Notes: a model not told the origin generated them from the sequence alone. 58,215 bases of DNA from Frankiales bacterium (GCA_025980465.1 JAICXJ010000016.1:1-58215), one strand, 5' to 3'. Positions 27,090-37,305 are shown, counted from the first letter of the stretch. A program made the numbers and translations.

Positions 27090-27686
27090 TTAGCCACTGC
27101 TGCCGTTGAGACGGAGCCTCACCACGCCGTAGTCGTAGCCACGTCGCTTGTAGACGACACACGGTGCGGCGTCGGTCTCGTCGACAAATAGGTAGAAATC
27201 GTGTCCGACCAGTTCCATCTCGAACAGCGCCTGCTCCAGGCTCATCGGGGCGGCCCGGTGCTCCTTCTCCCGTACGACGAACGGCGCCTCGCCGTTGGCC
27301 TCCTCGACCTGCTGGCTGTCCGCACCGGGATCGGCGAGACCGCCGGTCGCGGTCGCCACCGACACCGGGGTCCGGGCGCCGTGATGCACCCGACGGCGAT
27401 CCGCCGCGCGTCGCAACCGGTTGTCCAGCTTGGCGATCGCGAGGTCGAGCGCGGCGTACTCGTCGGCCGCCGCTGCTTCCGCGCGCACCACCGGGCCGCG
27501 GGTCCGACAGGTCAGCTCGACCCGCATCCGAAAGTCGGCGAGTCGGGGGTTGCGTTCCTCGGCGAGTTCGACGTCGACCCGGTCCGCCTTCGGGTCGAGC
27601 TTGGCCAGCCGGCCAAGCTTGTCGTGGACACTGGCACGGAACCGCTCTCCGACAGTCGTGTTGCGTGACTTGACGACGATGTCCAT
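27090..27686 (-). CDS. hpf: Long ribosome hibernation-promoting factor
   Basis: It pairs 70S ribosomes into inactive 100S dimers under stress. The 198-residue protein has the N-terminal S30AE domain (about 1-105: MDIVVKSRNTTVGERFRASV, EERNPRLADFRMRVELTC) and the C-terminal dimerisation domain (about 138-195: APMSLEQALFEMELVGHDFY, LFVDETDAAPCVVYKRRGYDYG). The ATG at 27686 is preceded by GAGGAGGT; longer in-frame starts add no homologous residues. It lies between the ComF-like and response regulator genes, as in mycobacteria (Rv3241c) and Streptomyces. Confidence 0.95.
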   Translation of the reverse strand: MDIVVKSRNTTVGERFRASVHDKLGRLAKLDPKADRVDVELAEERNPRLADFRMRVELTCRTRGPVVRAEAAAADEYAALDLAIAKLDNRLRRAADRRRVHHGARTPVSVATATGGLADPGADSQQVEEANGEAPFVVREKEHRAAPMSLEQALFEMELVGHDFYLFVDETDAAPCVVYKRRGYDYGVVRLRLNGSSG

Positions 27687-27774
27687 CCGACCTCCTCGGC
27701 CGTTCTGCATGCCGCCCCACTTACTCGGACGGTAGTGCCCAGACCCAACCTCTCCCAATAGTCAGTTGTGAATC

Positions 27775-28470
27775 TCATGACGAACGCCGACGGGTCATCG
27801 CGACCGTCGCCGCCGCCGCAACGCTGACGCCGGCCGCTTGCATCGCGCGAGCGGCCTCGGTGAGCGTGGCGCCGGTGGTGACCAGGTCATCGATGAGGAC
27901 CACGTAGCGCCCGGCCAGCCGAGCCGCGGCGCCGGGTCGAACCAGGAGGGCGTGATCGAGGTTGGTCAGCCGGTCGGTGGCGGGCAGCCCGGCTGAGTCG
28001 GCCACCGACCGTCGCTGCCTGAGCGCCGGGAGGGCCCAGGCCGACCGACCGTCGCGACGAAGAGCACGCGCCGCCATCCGGGCCAGTACGGCCACCACGT
28101 CATCGCCTCGCTCACGCACGGCTGCGACTGACGACGGAACCGGCACGAGCACGACAGCTCCCGGGTGGTCGCCAGTGGCGCTGCGCACCGCGGTTGCAAG
28201 CCGAAGCGCCAGCGGTCGGCCGAGCCCGATGGCGCTGCGCTCCTTGTAGGCAAGTAACAGATCACGCGCCACGCCGGCGTAGTCCGCCACCGACCAGGTC
28301 GGCGGAAACCCGGGCGGACACGGGCTGGGCGAAGCGCGACGCGGTGTGACGTCCAATGTCGCCAGACAGTTCGGACACACCAGCCCGCCGGGCGCCAGGC
28401 AGCTTGCGCACGACGCCGGACAGATCAGGTCGAGCGCGAGGCCAAGGGCTCGCCCGAAGCCGGCGGACAT
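27775..28470 (-). CDS. ComF-family phosphoribosyltransferase-like protein
   Basis: The 231-residue protein has an N-terminal zinc-binding cluster (CPASCASCLAPGGLVCPNC) and a C-terminal type I phosphoribosyltransferase fold with PRPP loop VVLIDDLVTTGATL. The substitution LVTTGATL is normal for the family. ComF proteins are linked to DNA uptake in competent bacteria, but most actinobacterial members (Rv3242c-like) have unknown function. It sits between lpqB and hpf with about 65 and 90 bases on either side. Confidence 0.9.
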   Translation of the reverse strand: MSAGFGRALGLALDLICPASCASCLAPGGLVCPNCLATLDVTPRRASPSPCPPGFPPTWSVADYAGVARDLLLAYKERSAIGLGRPLALRLATAVRSATGDHPGAVVLVPVPSSVAAVRERGDDVVAVLARMAARALRRDGRSAWALPALRQRRSVADSAGLPATDRLTNLDHALLVRPGAAARLAGRYVVLIDDLVTTGATLTEAARAMQAAGVSVAAAATVAMTRRRSS

Positions 28471-28536
28471 GAACGAGACTGTGGCGCCCGGGCGACGGCG
28501 GCGCTATTCGCTCGCCGAGGTTGTGGATCGTCGACG

Positions 28537-30210
28537 TCAGCCCGCATACGACGGGGAGCGGCCGGTGCCGCGCCGAACCCAGCCGTTTCCCGTGAGCGCC
28601 CAGATCCCGCCGGCGGCGGAGATCAGGATGCGCTGTCCCGGCGCGGCCGCGACTTGCGTGGGCGCCGGCGGGGCGCCGGCCGTCGTCAGGGACGTCACCT
28701 GGTAGCCGTCACAGCTGGCCTCGACCACGACGCGCTGGCCGGGTCCGGCGCGTTCGGTGGTGACGACCTGGTTGGCGCCGAGCCACGCGACTCCCGCGAC
28801 CGCATTGCCGGCCGGGATGATCGTGGTGACGTCGCGCAGCACCGGGTGGCCCGGCTGTGACGCGATCGTCCCGATCGCAAGCGCGGCATGGCGGACCGGC
28901 CCGAGGACCAGTGCCACTCGCACCCCGTCGCGCGAGATCGCCACCTGGTCGACCTGTCGGCCGGACAACCAGCGGGGCAATGCGACCGCGCGCGGCGCCC
29001 CGGTCGCTGCCACCTCCATCAGCCGGGTGCCGGTCGCGCTGCTCATGGCGACGAAGACGTCGCCAGTCGGGTCGAAGGCGGGCGGCGAGAGGGAGGAGCC
29101 GGTGAGCCGGACCCGCAGCGGTCCAGCCGCGGTGCCCTCAACCAGCTGACGCCCGTGGTCACGGAGTGCGGCCACGATGGCGCCGTCGTGGCTGCGGGCG
29201 GGGAAGGAGATCGATTGATGCTGGAACGCCCTTGGAAGAACCGCGCCGAGAACTTCGGCCGTCCCGCCTCGGGTGAACAGCGCGCCGGGGCTCGCCGGCG
29301 GCGCGTCGGGGTTGAACTGCGGCCAGGCATTCACGTCCTGGACGGCGGCAATCCCGCGGGAGGTGAGTGGTGTGTTGTTCGCCAGCAACCGCACCCGCGA
29401 CACCGACGAGAGCTGCCGCAACGTCCAGGTGATCTGGGCCGACAACCGCATCAGCTGCGACGGATCGAGCTCGCGCGCCTGGCCAGAGAGGTTCACCTCG
29501 GCGACGCCGCTGCCATCGACCGGCACCGTGCCGCCCAGGGTGGTGCCCTGCGGTACCGCCGTGGTGACCGCCGGCGCCAGCCCCGGGTCCGGGCCGGCGA
29601 GCAGGTCGTTGACCAGCGTCGTCGCCAGACCGGGCTGTTGCGGGGAGACCAGGATCGGCTCCGGAACGAGTCGATCCTCGGTGCGGTCGAGGAAGTAGAT
29701 CGAGACCGGCTGCAGCGACCGGACGACTTCATCGGTAGAGAGCAGCACGCCGCCGGCGAGCCGGGAGATCCGCCACTGGCCGCCGGTGCGGACGACGTCG
29801 AAACGACGGTGAATCACGCCTGGAGAGACCTGGTAGCGCCCACCCGGCGAAATCACCCCGACCCGGCTCGCCGTCATCGTCACGGTGTGCGGCCCGCTGC
29901 GGGTCACCCGCGGCGGCTCGGCGTACGTCGTCATCGAGGTGCCGAGGTCCCACTTGGTGCCTGGCACCAGAAACTCCCGCGCGACGCTGTAGCCACCGGC
30001 GCTGTCGCCCATCGCGCTGAGGAATCCCGACACCAACTCGGCCGGTGTCGCGCCGTTCTGCGGATTGGGCGGGAGCACCTGAACTCCGTCGAAACCGTTG
30101 TTCGGCGCCGGTGGCAGGTGTCCGAGCCGGACCGGCCCGGACTGCGGGATGCCGGCACAGCCGGCGAGAAGCAACGCGGCGGCAACCACCGCAGCTCGAC
30201 GGCTACGCAC
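28537..30210 (-). CDS. lpqB: Lipoprotein LpqB
   Basis: Lipid-anchored partner of the MtrA-MtrB system; in mycobacteria LpqB binds the MtrB sensor domain and affects signalling. The 557-residue protein has a lipobox LLLAGC with Cys18, a GerMN domain in the first half (residues about 45-300; STDEVVRSLQPVSIYFLD, GTVPVDGSGVAEVNLS), and a C-terminal beta-propeller-like region (ISFPARSHDGAIVAAL, PAFDPTGDVFVAMSS, VAISRDGVRVALVLG). Its start overlaps the end of mtrB by eight bases, so expression is coupled. Confidence 0.96.
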   Translation of the reverse strand: MRSRRAAVVAAALLLAGCAGIPQSGPVRLGHLPPAPNNGFDGVQVLPPNPQNGATPAELVSGFLSAMGDSAGGYSVAREFLVPGTKWDLGTSMTTYAEPPRVTRSGPHTVTMTASRVGVISPGGRYQVSPGVIHRRFDVVRTGGQWRISRLAGGVLLSTDEVVRSLQPVSIYFLDRTEDRLVPEPILVSPQQPGLATTLVNDLLAGPDPGLAPAVTTAVPQGTTLGGTVPVDGSGVAEVNLSGQARELDPSQLMRLSAQITWTLRQLSSVSRVRLLANNTPLTSRGIAAVQDVNAWPQFNPDAPPASPGALFTRGGTAEVLGAVLPRAFQHQSISFPARSHDGAIVAALRDHGRQLVEGTAAGPLRVRLTGSSLSPPAFDPTGDVFVAMSSATGTRLMEVAATGAPRAVALPRWLSGRQVDQVAISRDGVRVALVLGPVRHAALAIGTIASQPGHPVLRDVTTIIPAGNAVAGVAWLGANQVVTTERAGPGQRVVVEASCDGYQVTSLTTAGAPPAPTQVAAAPGQRILISAAGGIWALTGNGWVRRGTGRSPSYAG

Positions 30211-31789
30211 GGGCGGGTGCCCGTGGCGTGCCGTCGGAAGAACCGGCGGCGTCGTCGGGCTCGAGCGGCAGCGGCGAGGACGTCACCGTCCCGCCGACCC
30301 GCCACGGAAGCGTCAGCCGGAAGACCGAGCCACGGCCGGGCTCGCCCCAGGCCTGCAACCAGCCACCGTGCAACCGGACATCCTCGAGCGCGATCGACAG
30401 CCCGAGGCCGGTCCCACCGGTGGCCCGCGCCCGGGCCGGGTCCGCGCGCCAGAATCTGCCGAAGACCAGCGACGCCTCGCCCGGTCGCAAGCCCACACCG
30501 TGGTCGCGTACCGACACCGCCACGCCGCCATCGCCGGCAGCGAGACGCACCTCGACCGGGTTGCCCTCGGAGTGCTCGATCGCGTTGTCGACCAGGTTCC
30601 GCAGCACGCGATCGATCCGGCGCGCGTCGAGGTCGACGATGACCGGTTCGGGCGGCAGTTCCGCAGTGATCGACGACTGACGGTCGGCCAGCGGTGCAGC
30701 GAGGCCGACGACTCGCGACACCAGATGAGTGAGGTCGGTCGGCTCCGCATCGAGAACGGCCGCGCCGGCGTCGTACCGGCTGATCTCGAGCAGATCGGCG
30801 AGCAACGACTCGAACCTGTCGAGCTGCGCCTGAAGCAGCTCGGAGGAGCGCGTCAGCTCCGGTGGAAGGGCAGCGCTCGAGTCGTGCAGCACATCGGCTG
30901 CCATCCGGATCGTGGTGATCGGCGTGCGGAGCTCGTGGGAGACGTCGGCGACGAAGCGCCGTTGCAGCCGGGACATCTCGCGCAGCTGCGAGATCTGCCG
31001 TTGCACGGTGTCGGCCATCCGGTTGAACGACTCGGCCAGGGTGGCGAGGTCGTCCTCGCCGCGCACCGTCATCCGCTCTTTCAGCCGGCCGGCCGCGAGT
31101 CGCTCGGCGGTGGCCGCGGCCTGCCGCACCGGACGCACCACCTCTCGGGTGACGACGGCAGCGATGCCGACCAGCAGCAGGACGAGTGCGGCTCCCGCCG
31201 CGACCATCGTCCGCTCGACCAGGTGCAGGGTCGAGGCCTCCCGCGACAGCGCAAAGACGTAGTACAGCCCGAACCGGACCGGGCCGGCCTGCACCGGAGC
31301 GCCGATGACGAGGGCACCGGCGCGTCCGCCGTTCGCACCGGCGATCGAGGTGTACGTCCAGGCTTCCCGGCCCTGCTGCCGCACCAAGCTCTGCAGCGAC
31401 GCCGGAATGTCCCTGGCGACGTCCTCCGGGCCGTACGACGACAGGCCCGGAGTCAGCGGGAGCATCACGACGTCGTAGTCCCCCTGGTCGGATGCTCCTG
31501 ACAGCTCGCCGACCACGTTGTAAGCGGTGCGGTCGACCGTGTTGCGATTGGCCCGGGGCAGGGCCAAGAACTGGTCCTGGGCCCGGTCGACACCGATCCC
31601 CAGCTGGCTTTGGGCCGACCGCGTCGCGGAGCCGAGCAGACCCCCGCGCACCTGATGGAGGATGGTCACCCCGATCAGCACGCTGACGGTCGCTGAGAGC
31701 AGCAGCGTCGTGGTGACGACGCGAGTCTGGAGCGAGCCTCGCCAGCGATGCCGGATCGCGCTCCCGACGGCGAGCACCCGGCGCTTCAC
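30203..31789 (-). CDS. mtrB: Sensor histidine kinase MtrB
   Basis: Membrane kinase that phosphorylates MtrA; the pair governs division, wall hydrolases and osmotic response in actinobacteria. The 528 residues give a first helix at about 25-45, an extracytoplasmic sensor domain (46-192), a second helix (195-214), HAMP (215-268), and the dimerisation/His domain with His285 in VSHELRTP. The ATPase domain follows with N box RNLVDNAIEHS, G1 RDHGVGLRP and G2 GTGLGLSI. It lies 13 bases downstream of mtrA and overlaps lpqB. Confidence 0.97.
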   Translation of the reverse strand: MKRRVLAVGSAIRHRWRGSLQTRVVTTTLLLSATVSVLIGVTILHQVRGGLLGSATRSAQSQLGIGVDRAQDQFLALPRANRNTVDRTAYNVVGELSGASDQGDYDVVMLPLTPGLSSYGPEDVARDIPASLQSLVRQQGREAWTYTSIAGANGGRAGALVIGAPVQAGPVRFGLYYVFALSREASTLHLVERTMVAAGAALVLLLVGIAAVVTREVVRPVRQAAATAERLAAGRLKERMTVRGEDDLATLAESFNRMADTVQRQISQLREMSRLQRRFVADVSHELRTPITTIRMAADVLHDSSAALPPELTRSSELLQAQLDRFESLLADLLEISRYDAGAAVLDAEPTDLTHLVSRVVGLAAPLADRQSSITAELPPEPVIVDLDARRIDRVLRNLVDNAIEHSEGNPVEVRLAAGDGGVAVSVRDHGVGLRPGEASLVFGRFWRADPARARATGGTGLGLSIALEDVRLHGGWLQAWGEPGRGSVFRLTLPWRVGGTVTSSPLPLEPDDAAGSSDGTPRAPARA

Positions 31790-31802
31790 GGCGTGACCAT
31801 GG

Positions 31803-32480
31803 TCAGGATGGACCGGCCTTGTATCCCACCCCGCGCACCGTCACCACGATCTCGGGGTGCTCGGGGTCGCGTTCAACCTTGGCCCGCAGCCGCTGGACAT
31901 GCACGTTGACCAAGCGGGTGTCCGCGACATGGCGATAACCCCAGACCTGCTCGAGCAGCTGGTCCCGGCTGAAAACATGCCGCGGCTTGCGGGCCAGCGC
32001 CGCGACCAGGTCGAACTCCAACGGCGTCAACGGGATCGGCACGTCGTCGCGACTGACGACGTGTCCCGCGACGTCGATCACGAGATCGCCGATCCGCAAC
32101 ACCTCGGCGGCGACGTCCTCGTTTCGTCGCAACCTCGCCCGCATCCGGGCGACTAGTTCCTTGGGCTTGAATGGCTTGACGATGTAGTCGTCAGCACCCG
32201 ACTCGAGCCCGATGACCACGTCGACGGTGTCGGTGCGCGCCGTGAGCATCACGATCGGCGTACCGCTCTCGGCGCGGATTGCCCGGCACACGTCGACGCC
32301 GTCGGTGCCGGGGAGCATCAGGTCGAGAAGGACCAGATCCGGTTTGGTGGCTCGGAAAGCCGACATCGCCTGGTCGCCGTCGCCGACGAACGACGGCTCG
32401 AAGCCCTCGTTGCGCAGCACGATGCCGAGCATCTCGGCGAGTGCCGGATCGTCGTCGACAACGAGCACGCGCGCCTTCAC
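31803..32480 (-). CDS. mtrA: Response regulator MtrA
   Basis: OmpR-family regulator of 225 residues, an essential cell-cycle and wall regulator in mycobacteria. The receiver has DDD at 9-11, phosphoacceptor Asp53 (LLDLMLPG), Thr in MLTAR and Lys in IVKPFKP; the C-terminal winged helix ends in VQRLRAKVERDPEHPEIVVTVRG... (partly quoted). The GTG start at 32480 has no clear ribosome-binding site. It heads the mtrA-mtrB-lpqB unit, 81 bases after ahcY. Confidence 0.97.
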   Translation of the reverse strand: MKARVLVVDDDPALAEMLGIVLRNEGFEPSFVGDGDQAMSAFRATKPDLVLLDLMLPGTDGVDVCRAIRAESGTPIVMLTARTDTVDVVIGLESGADDYIVKPFKPKELVARMRARLRRNEDVAAEVLRIGDLVIDVAGHVVSRDDVPIPLTPLEFDLVAALARKPRHVFSRDQLLEQVWGYRHVADTRLVNVHVQRLRAKVERDPEHPEIVVTVRGVGYKAGPS

Positions 32481-32561
32481 GCGACCATCGTCGCACCGTC
32501 ATGGGGTGTTCCACGATCGATCGTCACCCGTTCGGGCGCGTCCTGGGCGACTACCGGCCGA

Positions 32562-34007
32562 TCAGTACCGGTAGGCGTCCGACTTGTACGGACCCGCGAC
32601 CGAGACGCCGATGTAGTCCGCCTGCTCCGAGGTGAGCGTCGTCAGCTTCACACCGAGCGCGTCCAGGTGCAGCCGGGCGACCTTCTCATCGAGATGCTTT
32701 GGGAGGACGTGCACGCCAATCGGGTACTCGTCGGTCTTCGTGAACAGTTCCACCTGCGCGATGGTCTGGTTGGTGAAGGAGTTGCTCATCACGAACGACG
32801 GGTGGCCGGTGGCGTTGCCGAGGTTGAGCAGCCGGCCCTCCGACAGCACCAGGATGGAATGGCCGTCGGCGAAGAACCACTCGTCGACCTGTGGCTTGAC
32901 GTTCTCCTTGCGCACGCCCGGCAGCGCCGCGAGCCCGGCCATGTCGATCTCGTTGTCGAAGTGACCGATGTTGCCGACGATCGCGCCCTGCTTCATCCGG
33001 GCCATGTCGGCGGCCGTGATGATGTTGAAGTTGCCGGTCGCGGTCACGAAGATGTCCGCGGTCTCGACGACATCCTCGAGAGTGAGGACCTGATAGCCGT
33101 CCATCGCCGCCTGAAGCGCACAAATCGGGTCGATCTCGGTGATGATCACCCGGGCGCCCTGGCCGCGAAGCGACTCGGCACACCCCTTGCCGACATCTCC
33201 GTATCCGCAGACCACAGCGACCTTGCCCCCGATGAGGACGTCGGTGCCGCGGTTGATGCCGTCGACCAGTGAGTGTCGGCAGCCGTACTTGTTGTCGAAC
33301 TTCGACTTGGTCACCGAGTCGTTGACATTGATCGCCGGGAACAGCAGTTCGCCGCGCTCGTGCATCTGGTAGAGCCGGTGTACGCCCGTGGTGGTCTCCT
33401 CGGTGACTCCCTTGATGCTGTTCGCGATGCTGGTCCAGCGGGTCGCGTCCTCGGTCAGCGACTTCTGGAGCAGCGCCAGGATGACACCGAACTCCTCCGA
33501 CTCCGCGGTCGACGGGTCCGGCACCGCACCGGCCTTCTCGAACTCGACACCCTTGTGGACCAGCAGCGTCGCGTCACCACCATCGTCGAGCAGCATGTTG
33601 GGACCAGCACTCTTTCCATCGCCAGAGTCGGGCCAGCGCAGCGCCGCGTCGGTGCATTCCCAGTACTCCTCGAGGGTCTCGCCCTTCCAGGCGAAGACCG
33701 GCACACCGCTCGGGTTCTCGACCGTCCCGTTCGGCCCGACGACAACCGCGGCCGCGGCGTGGTCCTGGGTCGAGAAGATGTTGCAGGAGGCCCAACGGAC
33801 CTCAGCGCCGAGCGCGACCAGGGTCTCGATCAGCACGGCGGTCTGCACCGTCATGTGAAGCGAGCCGGTGACCTTCGCGCCGGCCAGCGGCTGCGACTCG
33901 CCGTACTCCGCGCGCATCGACATCAGTCCTGGCATCTCGTGCTCGGCCAGCGTGATCTCCTTGCGGCCGAAGTCGGCGAGCGCCAGGTCGGCGACGCGGT
34001 AGTCCAT
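32562..34007 (-). CDS. ahcY: S-adenosylhomocysteine hydrolase
   Basis: It splits S-adenosylhomocysteine to homocysteine and adenosine using bound NAD, clearing the product of SAM-dependent methylation. The 481-residue protein shows the substrate domain ([28 protein letters not shown]), NAD site [13 protein letters not shown], and C-terminal SDAYRY. It carries the roughly 40-residue insertion (around [20 protein letters not shown]) found in mycobacterial-type enzymes. ATG 34007 was chosen because GAGGAGC lies just upstream and the family starts near [14 protein letters not shown]; the ORF could open at 34067. The gene is upstream of mtrA, as in mycobacteria and Streptomyces. Confidence 0.97.
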   Translation of the reverse strand: MDYRVADLALADFGRKEITLAEHEMPGLMSMRAEYGESQPLAGAKVTGSLHMTVQTAVLIETLVALGAEVRWASCNIFSTQDHAAAAVVVGPNGTVENPSGVPVFAWKGETLEEYWECTDAALRWPDSGDGKSAGPNMLLDDGGDATLLVHKGVEFEKAGAVPDPSTAESEEFGVILALLQKSLTEDATRWTSIANSIKGVTEETTTGVHRLYQMHERGELLFPAINVNDSVTKSKFDNKYGCRHSLVDGINRGTDVLIGGKVAVVCGYGDVGKGCAESLRGQGARVIITEIDPICALQAAMDGYQVLTLEDVVETADIFVTATGNFNIITAADMARMKQGAIVGNIGHFDNEIDMAGLAALPGVRKENVKPQVDEWFFADGHSILVLSEGRLLNLGNATGHPSFVMSNSFTNQTIAQVELFTKTDEYPIGVHVLPKHLDEKVARLHLDALGVKLTTLTSEQADYIGVSVAGPYKSDAYRY

Positions 34008-34132
34008 GACAGCTCCTCGGTCGGGGTGGCGCGGTGCGCGATGAACCGCGGGTGAAGCAGGGTGCACAGCAGGGATCGATCAAAAGGGTACGGCGCATCG
34101 GGCCGTCACACTCAATTCGCGGCGGCCCGAGT

Positions 34133-35272
34133 TCAATCCTGCAATCGCGCCTTGAGCTCGTCGATCGGCGCGATCGGCGTCGGATCCACGCCCTGCACCA
34201 GGCCGAGGTACACGCTCGTGTAGTCGAGCAGACCGATGAGCGAGGCCAGCCGTTCGATCGCCGACCGGCCCTCGGAGACGATGACGGAGACCGCGATTCC
34301 GCGGTTGCGGGCGACCTCGGCCGAGGCGTCCGCCCGCTGGGCGGCGAGCTCGTCGGCGGCATCGTCGCGAATCAGGGCAAGGTGCAGCCCGAACGGCTCT
34401 GGATCGTCCACCCGGTCCCGGAACAGGTCGTCGTCGGCTGCCGATGCAGCGAGCGCGCCATCGAAGGTCACGGACTGGTTGTGATGCGCCTCGGGCAGCG
34501 CTCCCCACAACGCCGGCATCTTCGCGTTCTCGGCGAGTTGGCAACTGGCGCGAAGCGCAGCGACCGGTCCGACCTCGCCGCTGCCCCAGAACACCGGAAG
34601 CGAGCCGACCAGCTCAGCGGCCAGCGACTTCGCCGGATTGACGTAGGACTCCCGGTCCGGCCGGCAGACCGAGGCGATGGTGTCGAGGCGTGCCGCGGTC
34701 TCGTCGAGATCGCCATCGTCCGGACCCAGCTCGAGCAGACCAGCGCGCGCCGTAACGACCAGCAGTGGTACGACGAGCGCCCACAACGACGACCGCGGTG
34801 CTAGTTGCTTCGTGATCGGGACGAACACCCCGTTCTGCGACCGGCAGTGCAAATCGAGCGGTGTGTCAGCGGTCCCGACGCCGACCAACCGCGCCCCCCG
34901 GCGCGCTGCCTCGACAGCGGCGCTGAGGGTTTCGGCGGTGCTTCCCGAGCACGACACCGCCATCACCAGGTCGGCGGCGCCGACCCATCCGGGCAGTCCG
35001 TAGCCGCGGTGGACGATCATCGGGATCGAACCGGTCGCCGCAGTCACCGCGGCCAGCACATCGCCCGAGATGCCAGAGCCACCCATGCCCGTGACGACGA
35101 TCGCCCGCGGCCGGGTGTCGAGAGCCAGGGCGGTCAGCGATGTCTCCCGCGCGGCGGTGAGTGAGGCGCGGACCTGCGAGCCGGATGTGGCGACCGCGCG
35201 CAACATCTCCGAGGGATCGAACTCGATCAGGGCAGTCGGATCATCGAGCCGATCAAGCGCGATGTCGCTCAC
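34133..35272 (-). CDS. SIS-domain phosphoglucose/phosphomannose isomerase family protein
   Basis: Sugar-phosphate isomerase of 379 residues, family of bifunctional glucose-6-P/mannose-6-P isomerases. The sugar-binding SIS fold is clear: VTGMGGSGISGDVLAAVTAA, VMAVSCSGSTAETLSAV, then the C-terminal half with LPEAHHNQSVTF. It would link fructose-6-P to mannose-6-P, feeding the phosphomannomutase two genes upstream. In M. tuberculosis the equivalent place is Rv3256c, whose activity is not firmly established. GTG start at 35272. It is 13 bases after the Trm112-like gene. Confidence 0.85.
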   Translation of the reverse strand: MSDIALDRLDDPTALIEFDPSEMLRAVATSGSQVRASLTAARETSLTALALDTRPRAIVVTGMGGSGISGDVLAAVTAATGSIPMIVHRGYGLPGWVGAADLVMAVSCSGSTAETLSAAVEAARRGARLVGVGTADTPLDLHCRSQNGVFVPITKQLAPRSSLWALVVPLLVVTARAGLLELGPDDGDLDETAARLDTIASVCRPDRESYVNPAKSLAAELVGSLPVFWGSGEVGPVAALRASCQLAENAKMPALWGALPEAHHNQSVTFDGALAASAADDDLFRDRVDDPEPFGLHLALIRDDAADELAAQRADASAEVARNRGIAVSVIVSEGRSAIERLASLIGLLDYTSVYLGLVQGVDPTPIAPIDELKARLQD

Positions 35273-35284
35273 GTCGTTCGTTGA

Positions 35285-35458
35285 TCAGTCATTCGGGATG
35301 CGTGCCTCGTCGACGAGCAGTACCGGGATGTCATCGCGGACCGGGTAGGCGTAGCGGCATCCGGTGCACACCAGCTCGGATGCTTCCTCGTCCACGCGCA
35401 GGTCGGCGCGGCAGTTGGGGCAGGCGAGGATCTCGAGCAGGGCAGGGTCCAGATTCAC
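35285..35458 (-). CDS. Trm112-like zinc-ribbon protein
   Basis: The 57-residue protein has four zinc-ligand cysteines (C13, C16, C31, C34): [14 protein letters not shown] and [20 protein letters not shown]. This is the Trm112 pattern, whose eukaryotic member activates tRNA and rRNA methyltransferases; bacterial members are poorly characterised. GTG 35458 lies seven bases after TAGGGT, so it may be leaderless. The longer in-frame ORF to 35605 adds unrelated sequence. It is located between manB and the isomerase gene, as in mycobacteria. Confidence 0.88.
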   Translation of the reverse strand: MNLDPALLEILACPNCRADLRVDEEASELVCTGCRYAYPVRDDIPVLLVDEARIPND

Positions 35459-35465
35459 GTGACCA

Positions 35466-35471
35466 ACCCTA
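35466..35471 (-). promoter_or_regulatory. Candidate -10 element TAGGGT
   Basis: On the minus strand TAGGGT is followed by TGGTCAC and the GTG of the Trm112-like gene: the same TAGGGT-N7-start layout as three other genes here. It lies in the 29-base manB-Trm112 gap, so it would be an internal promoter of the gene run. Confidence 0.5.
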
Positions 35472-35487
35472 GGGGACGGCGCCGCGG

Positions 35488-36849
35488 TCACGCTCTGACG
35501 ATGGCGAGGACCTCGTCCCGCAGCTTGGCGACGGCGGAGCCGTCGGCGGCCTCGACGTTGAGCCGGAGCAGCGGCTCGGTGTTCGACGGACGCAGGTTGA
35601 ACCATGAGCCATCGGCCAGATCCACGGTCAGCCCATCGAGCTCGTCGAGCGTAACGCCGTCGCGCGAGGCGAAGGCCGACCGGACGGCTTCCGTCGCCGC
35701 GGCGACGTCGGCGACCTCGCTGTTGACCTCTCCCGAGTCGGCGTACCGGCTGAACTGGCGCAGCAGCGCCGACAGCGGCCGGTCCTGCCCCGGCTCACCG
35801 AGCGCGGCGAGGGTATGCAGCGCAGCCAGCATCCCGGAGTCGGCACGCCAGAAGTCGCGGAAGTAGAAGTGGCCGGAGTGCTCGCCACCGAACACCGCGC
35901 CGGTCTCCGCCATCGTCGCCTTGATGTAGGAGTGACCGACCCGGCTGCGCACCGGCGTACCGCCTCGCTCGCGGACCACCTCCGCGACGGCGTGCGAGGT
36001 GATGAGGTTGTGAATGATCGTCGCGCCGGGTTCCCGGTCGAGCTCACGTGCCGCGATGAGGGCGGTGAGCACGGAAGGTGACACCAGATCGCCCTTCTCA
36101 TCCACGACGAAGCATCGATCGGCGTCACCGTCGAAGGCCAGTCCGATGTCCGCGCCGACCTCGCGCACCTTCGCCTGCAGGTCGCGGAGGTTCGCGGGGT
36201 CGATCGGGTTGGCCTCGTGGTGGGGGAAGCTGCCATCGAGCTCGAAGTACATGGCCGTCAGGGTCAGCGGGAGATCGGCGAACACCTCCGGAACGGTGAG
36301 GCCGGCCATGCCGTTGCCGGCGTCCACGACCACCGACATCGGACGGATGTCGCGGATCCCAGGAACCAGCTCCTTGAGGTACGCCGCATAGTCGCCCAGC
36401 AGTTCGGACTTGCTGACGGTGCCCTGACGTCCCGGTGCCGGCGGCACACCCCTCTCGGCCAGGTCGCGGATCTCGACGAGCCCGCTCTCCTGGCCGACCG
36501 GCGCCGCGCCTGCGCGGCAGAGCTTGATCCCGTTGTAGCGAGCCGGGTTGTGACTCGCGGTGAACATTGCGCCGGGGACACCAAGCGTGCCGGCGGCGAA
36601 GTAGAGCAGGTCGGTCGAGCCGAGCCCGGCCTCGACGACATCGGCACCCTGCGCGGTCGCACCGGCCGCGAATGCCGCGGCAAGGCCCGGCGATGACTCC
36701 CGCATGTCGTAGGCAGTCACGATCCGATCAGCGCCGAGGTAGTGGACGAACGCCGCGCCGAGAGACTCGGCGACGGCATCATCGAGCTGATCGGGGACCA
36801 GACCGCGGATGTCGTAAGCCTTGACGATCTCGCTGAGCCGTGAGGTCAC
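35488..36849 (-). CDS. manB: Phosphomannomutase/phosphoglucomutase
   Basis: It interconverts mannose-6-P and mannose-1-P, needed for GDP-mannose and hence for mannosylated lipids, glycans and proteins. The 453-residue protein has the phosphoserine loop [14 protein letters not shown], metal loop [11 protein letters not shown], sugar loop GGEHSGHF and phosphate-binding C-terminus [15 protein letters not shown]. All four domains are present. GTG start at 36849. The symbol follows common use (phosphomannomutase); mycobacterial literature calls this gene pmmA (Rv3257c). Confidence 0.95.
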   Translation of the reverse strand: MTSRLSEIVKAYDIRGLVPDQLDDAVAESLGAAFVHYLGADRIVTAYDMRESSPGLAAAFAAGATAQGADVVEAGLGSTDLLYFAAGTLGVPGAMFTASHNPARYNGIKLCRAGAAPVGQESGLVEIRDLAERGVPPAPGRQGTVSKSELLGDYAAYLKELVPGIRDIRPMSVVVDAGNGMAGLTVPEVFADLPLTLTAMYFELDGSFPHHEANPIDPANLRDLQAKVREVGADIGLAFDGDADRCFVVDEKGDLVSPSVLTALIAARELDREPGATIIHNLITSHAVAEVVRERGGTPVRSRVGHSYIKATMAETGAVFGGEHSGHFYFRDFWRADSGMLAALHTLAALGEPGQDRPLSALLRQFSRYADSGEVNSEVADVAAATEAVRSAFASRDGVTLDELDGLTVDLADGSWFNLRPSNTEPLLRLNVEAADGSAVAKLRDEVLAIVRA

Positions 36850-36890
36850 CCGGCGACGCTACCCGCCGTAGCTGGCGCCGAATCGGGCGG

Positions 36891-37148
36891 TCAGGACGCC
36901 TTGCTCTTCGTGGCCCTGGTCAGCACGTCGGCGAAGTCCATCCGCCCGGTCTCATCGGCCCAGACGCGGTGCTCGCAGTTGTGGCAGGAGAAGAACTGCA
37001 CCGGGGTGCCGTCCGTGAGGGTCATCGCCAAGGTGGTCAACCGCTCGCTTCCGCACGACGGACAGGTGGCGCCGGTACGGGCGCCTCGGCGGGTGAGCGA
37101 CGAGGGCTGGGCGGGGCGCTGGTCCGGAATCGAGTGGGTGGACTTCAT
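36891..37148 (-). CDS. Zinc-ribbon protein of unknown function
   Basis: The 85-residue protein has one zinc ribbon with C29, C32, C55 and C58: ATCPSCGSERLTTLAMTLTD and VQFFSCHNCEHRVWAD. It resembles the TFIIS/archaeal-style C4 ribbons. The C-terminus is DFADVLTRATKSKAS. I chose ATG 37148, which has GGAG upstream; the open frame extends to 37274. It is downstream of the DUF3499 gene and upstream of manB, matching the position of small conserved genes (Rv3258c region) in mycobacteria. Role unknown. Confidence 0.78.
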   Translation of the reverse strand: MKSTHSIPDQRPAQPSSLTRRGARTGATCPSCGSERLTTLAMTLTDGTPVQFFSCHNCEHRVWADETGRMDFADVLTRATKSKAS

Positions 37149-37305
37149 GGCGTGGGATCTCCAGGGGTGGTGGGCGAGCCGAAGGACGGCTTGTCGTGTC
37201 GGGGAATCAGCAACACCATCGGCCGACTGGGTGAACCGCTTGAGAACCCGGCGTGTCGGGGGCAAATCGGGCAAACCGGCGATTCCGTCGTCGGATCCTG
37301 GATCG

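Noticed and set aside
34008-34132. Possible SAH riboswitch before ahcY (CCGAGGAGC word)
   Set aside because: The word is simply the ribosome-binding site directly before the ATG; there is no room for the rest of the aptamer.
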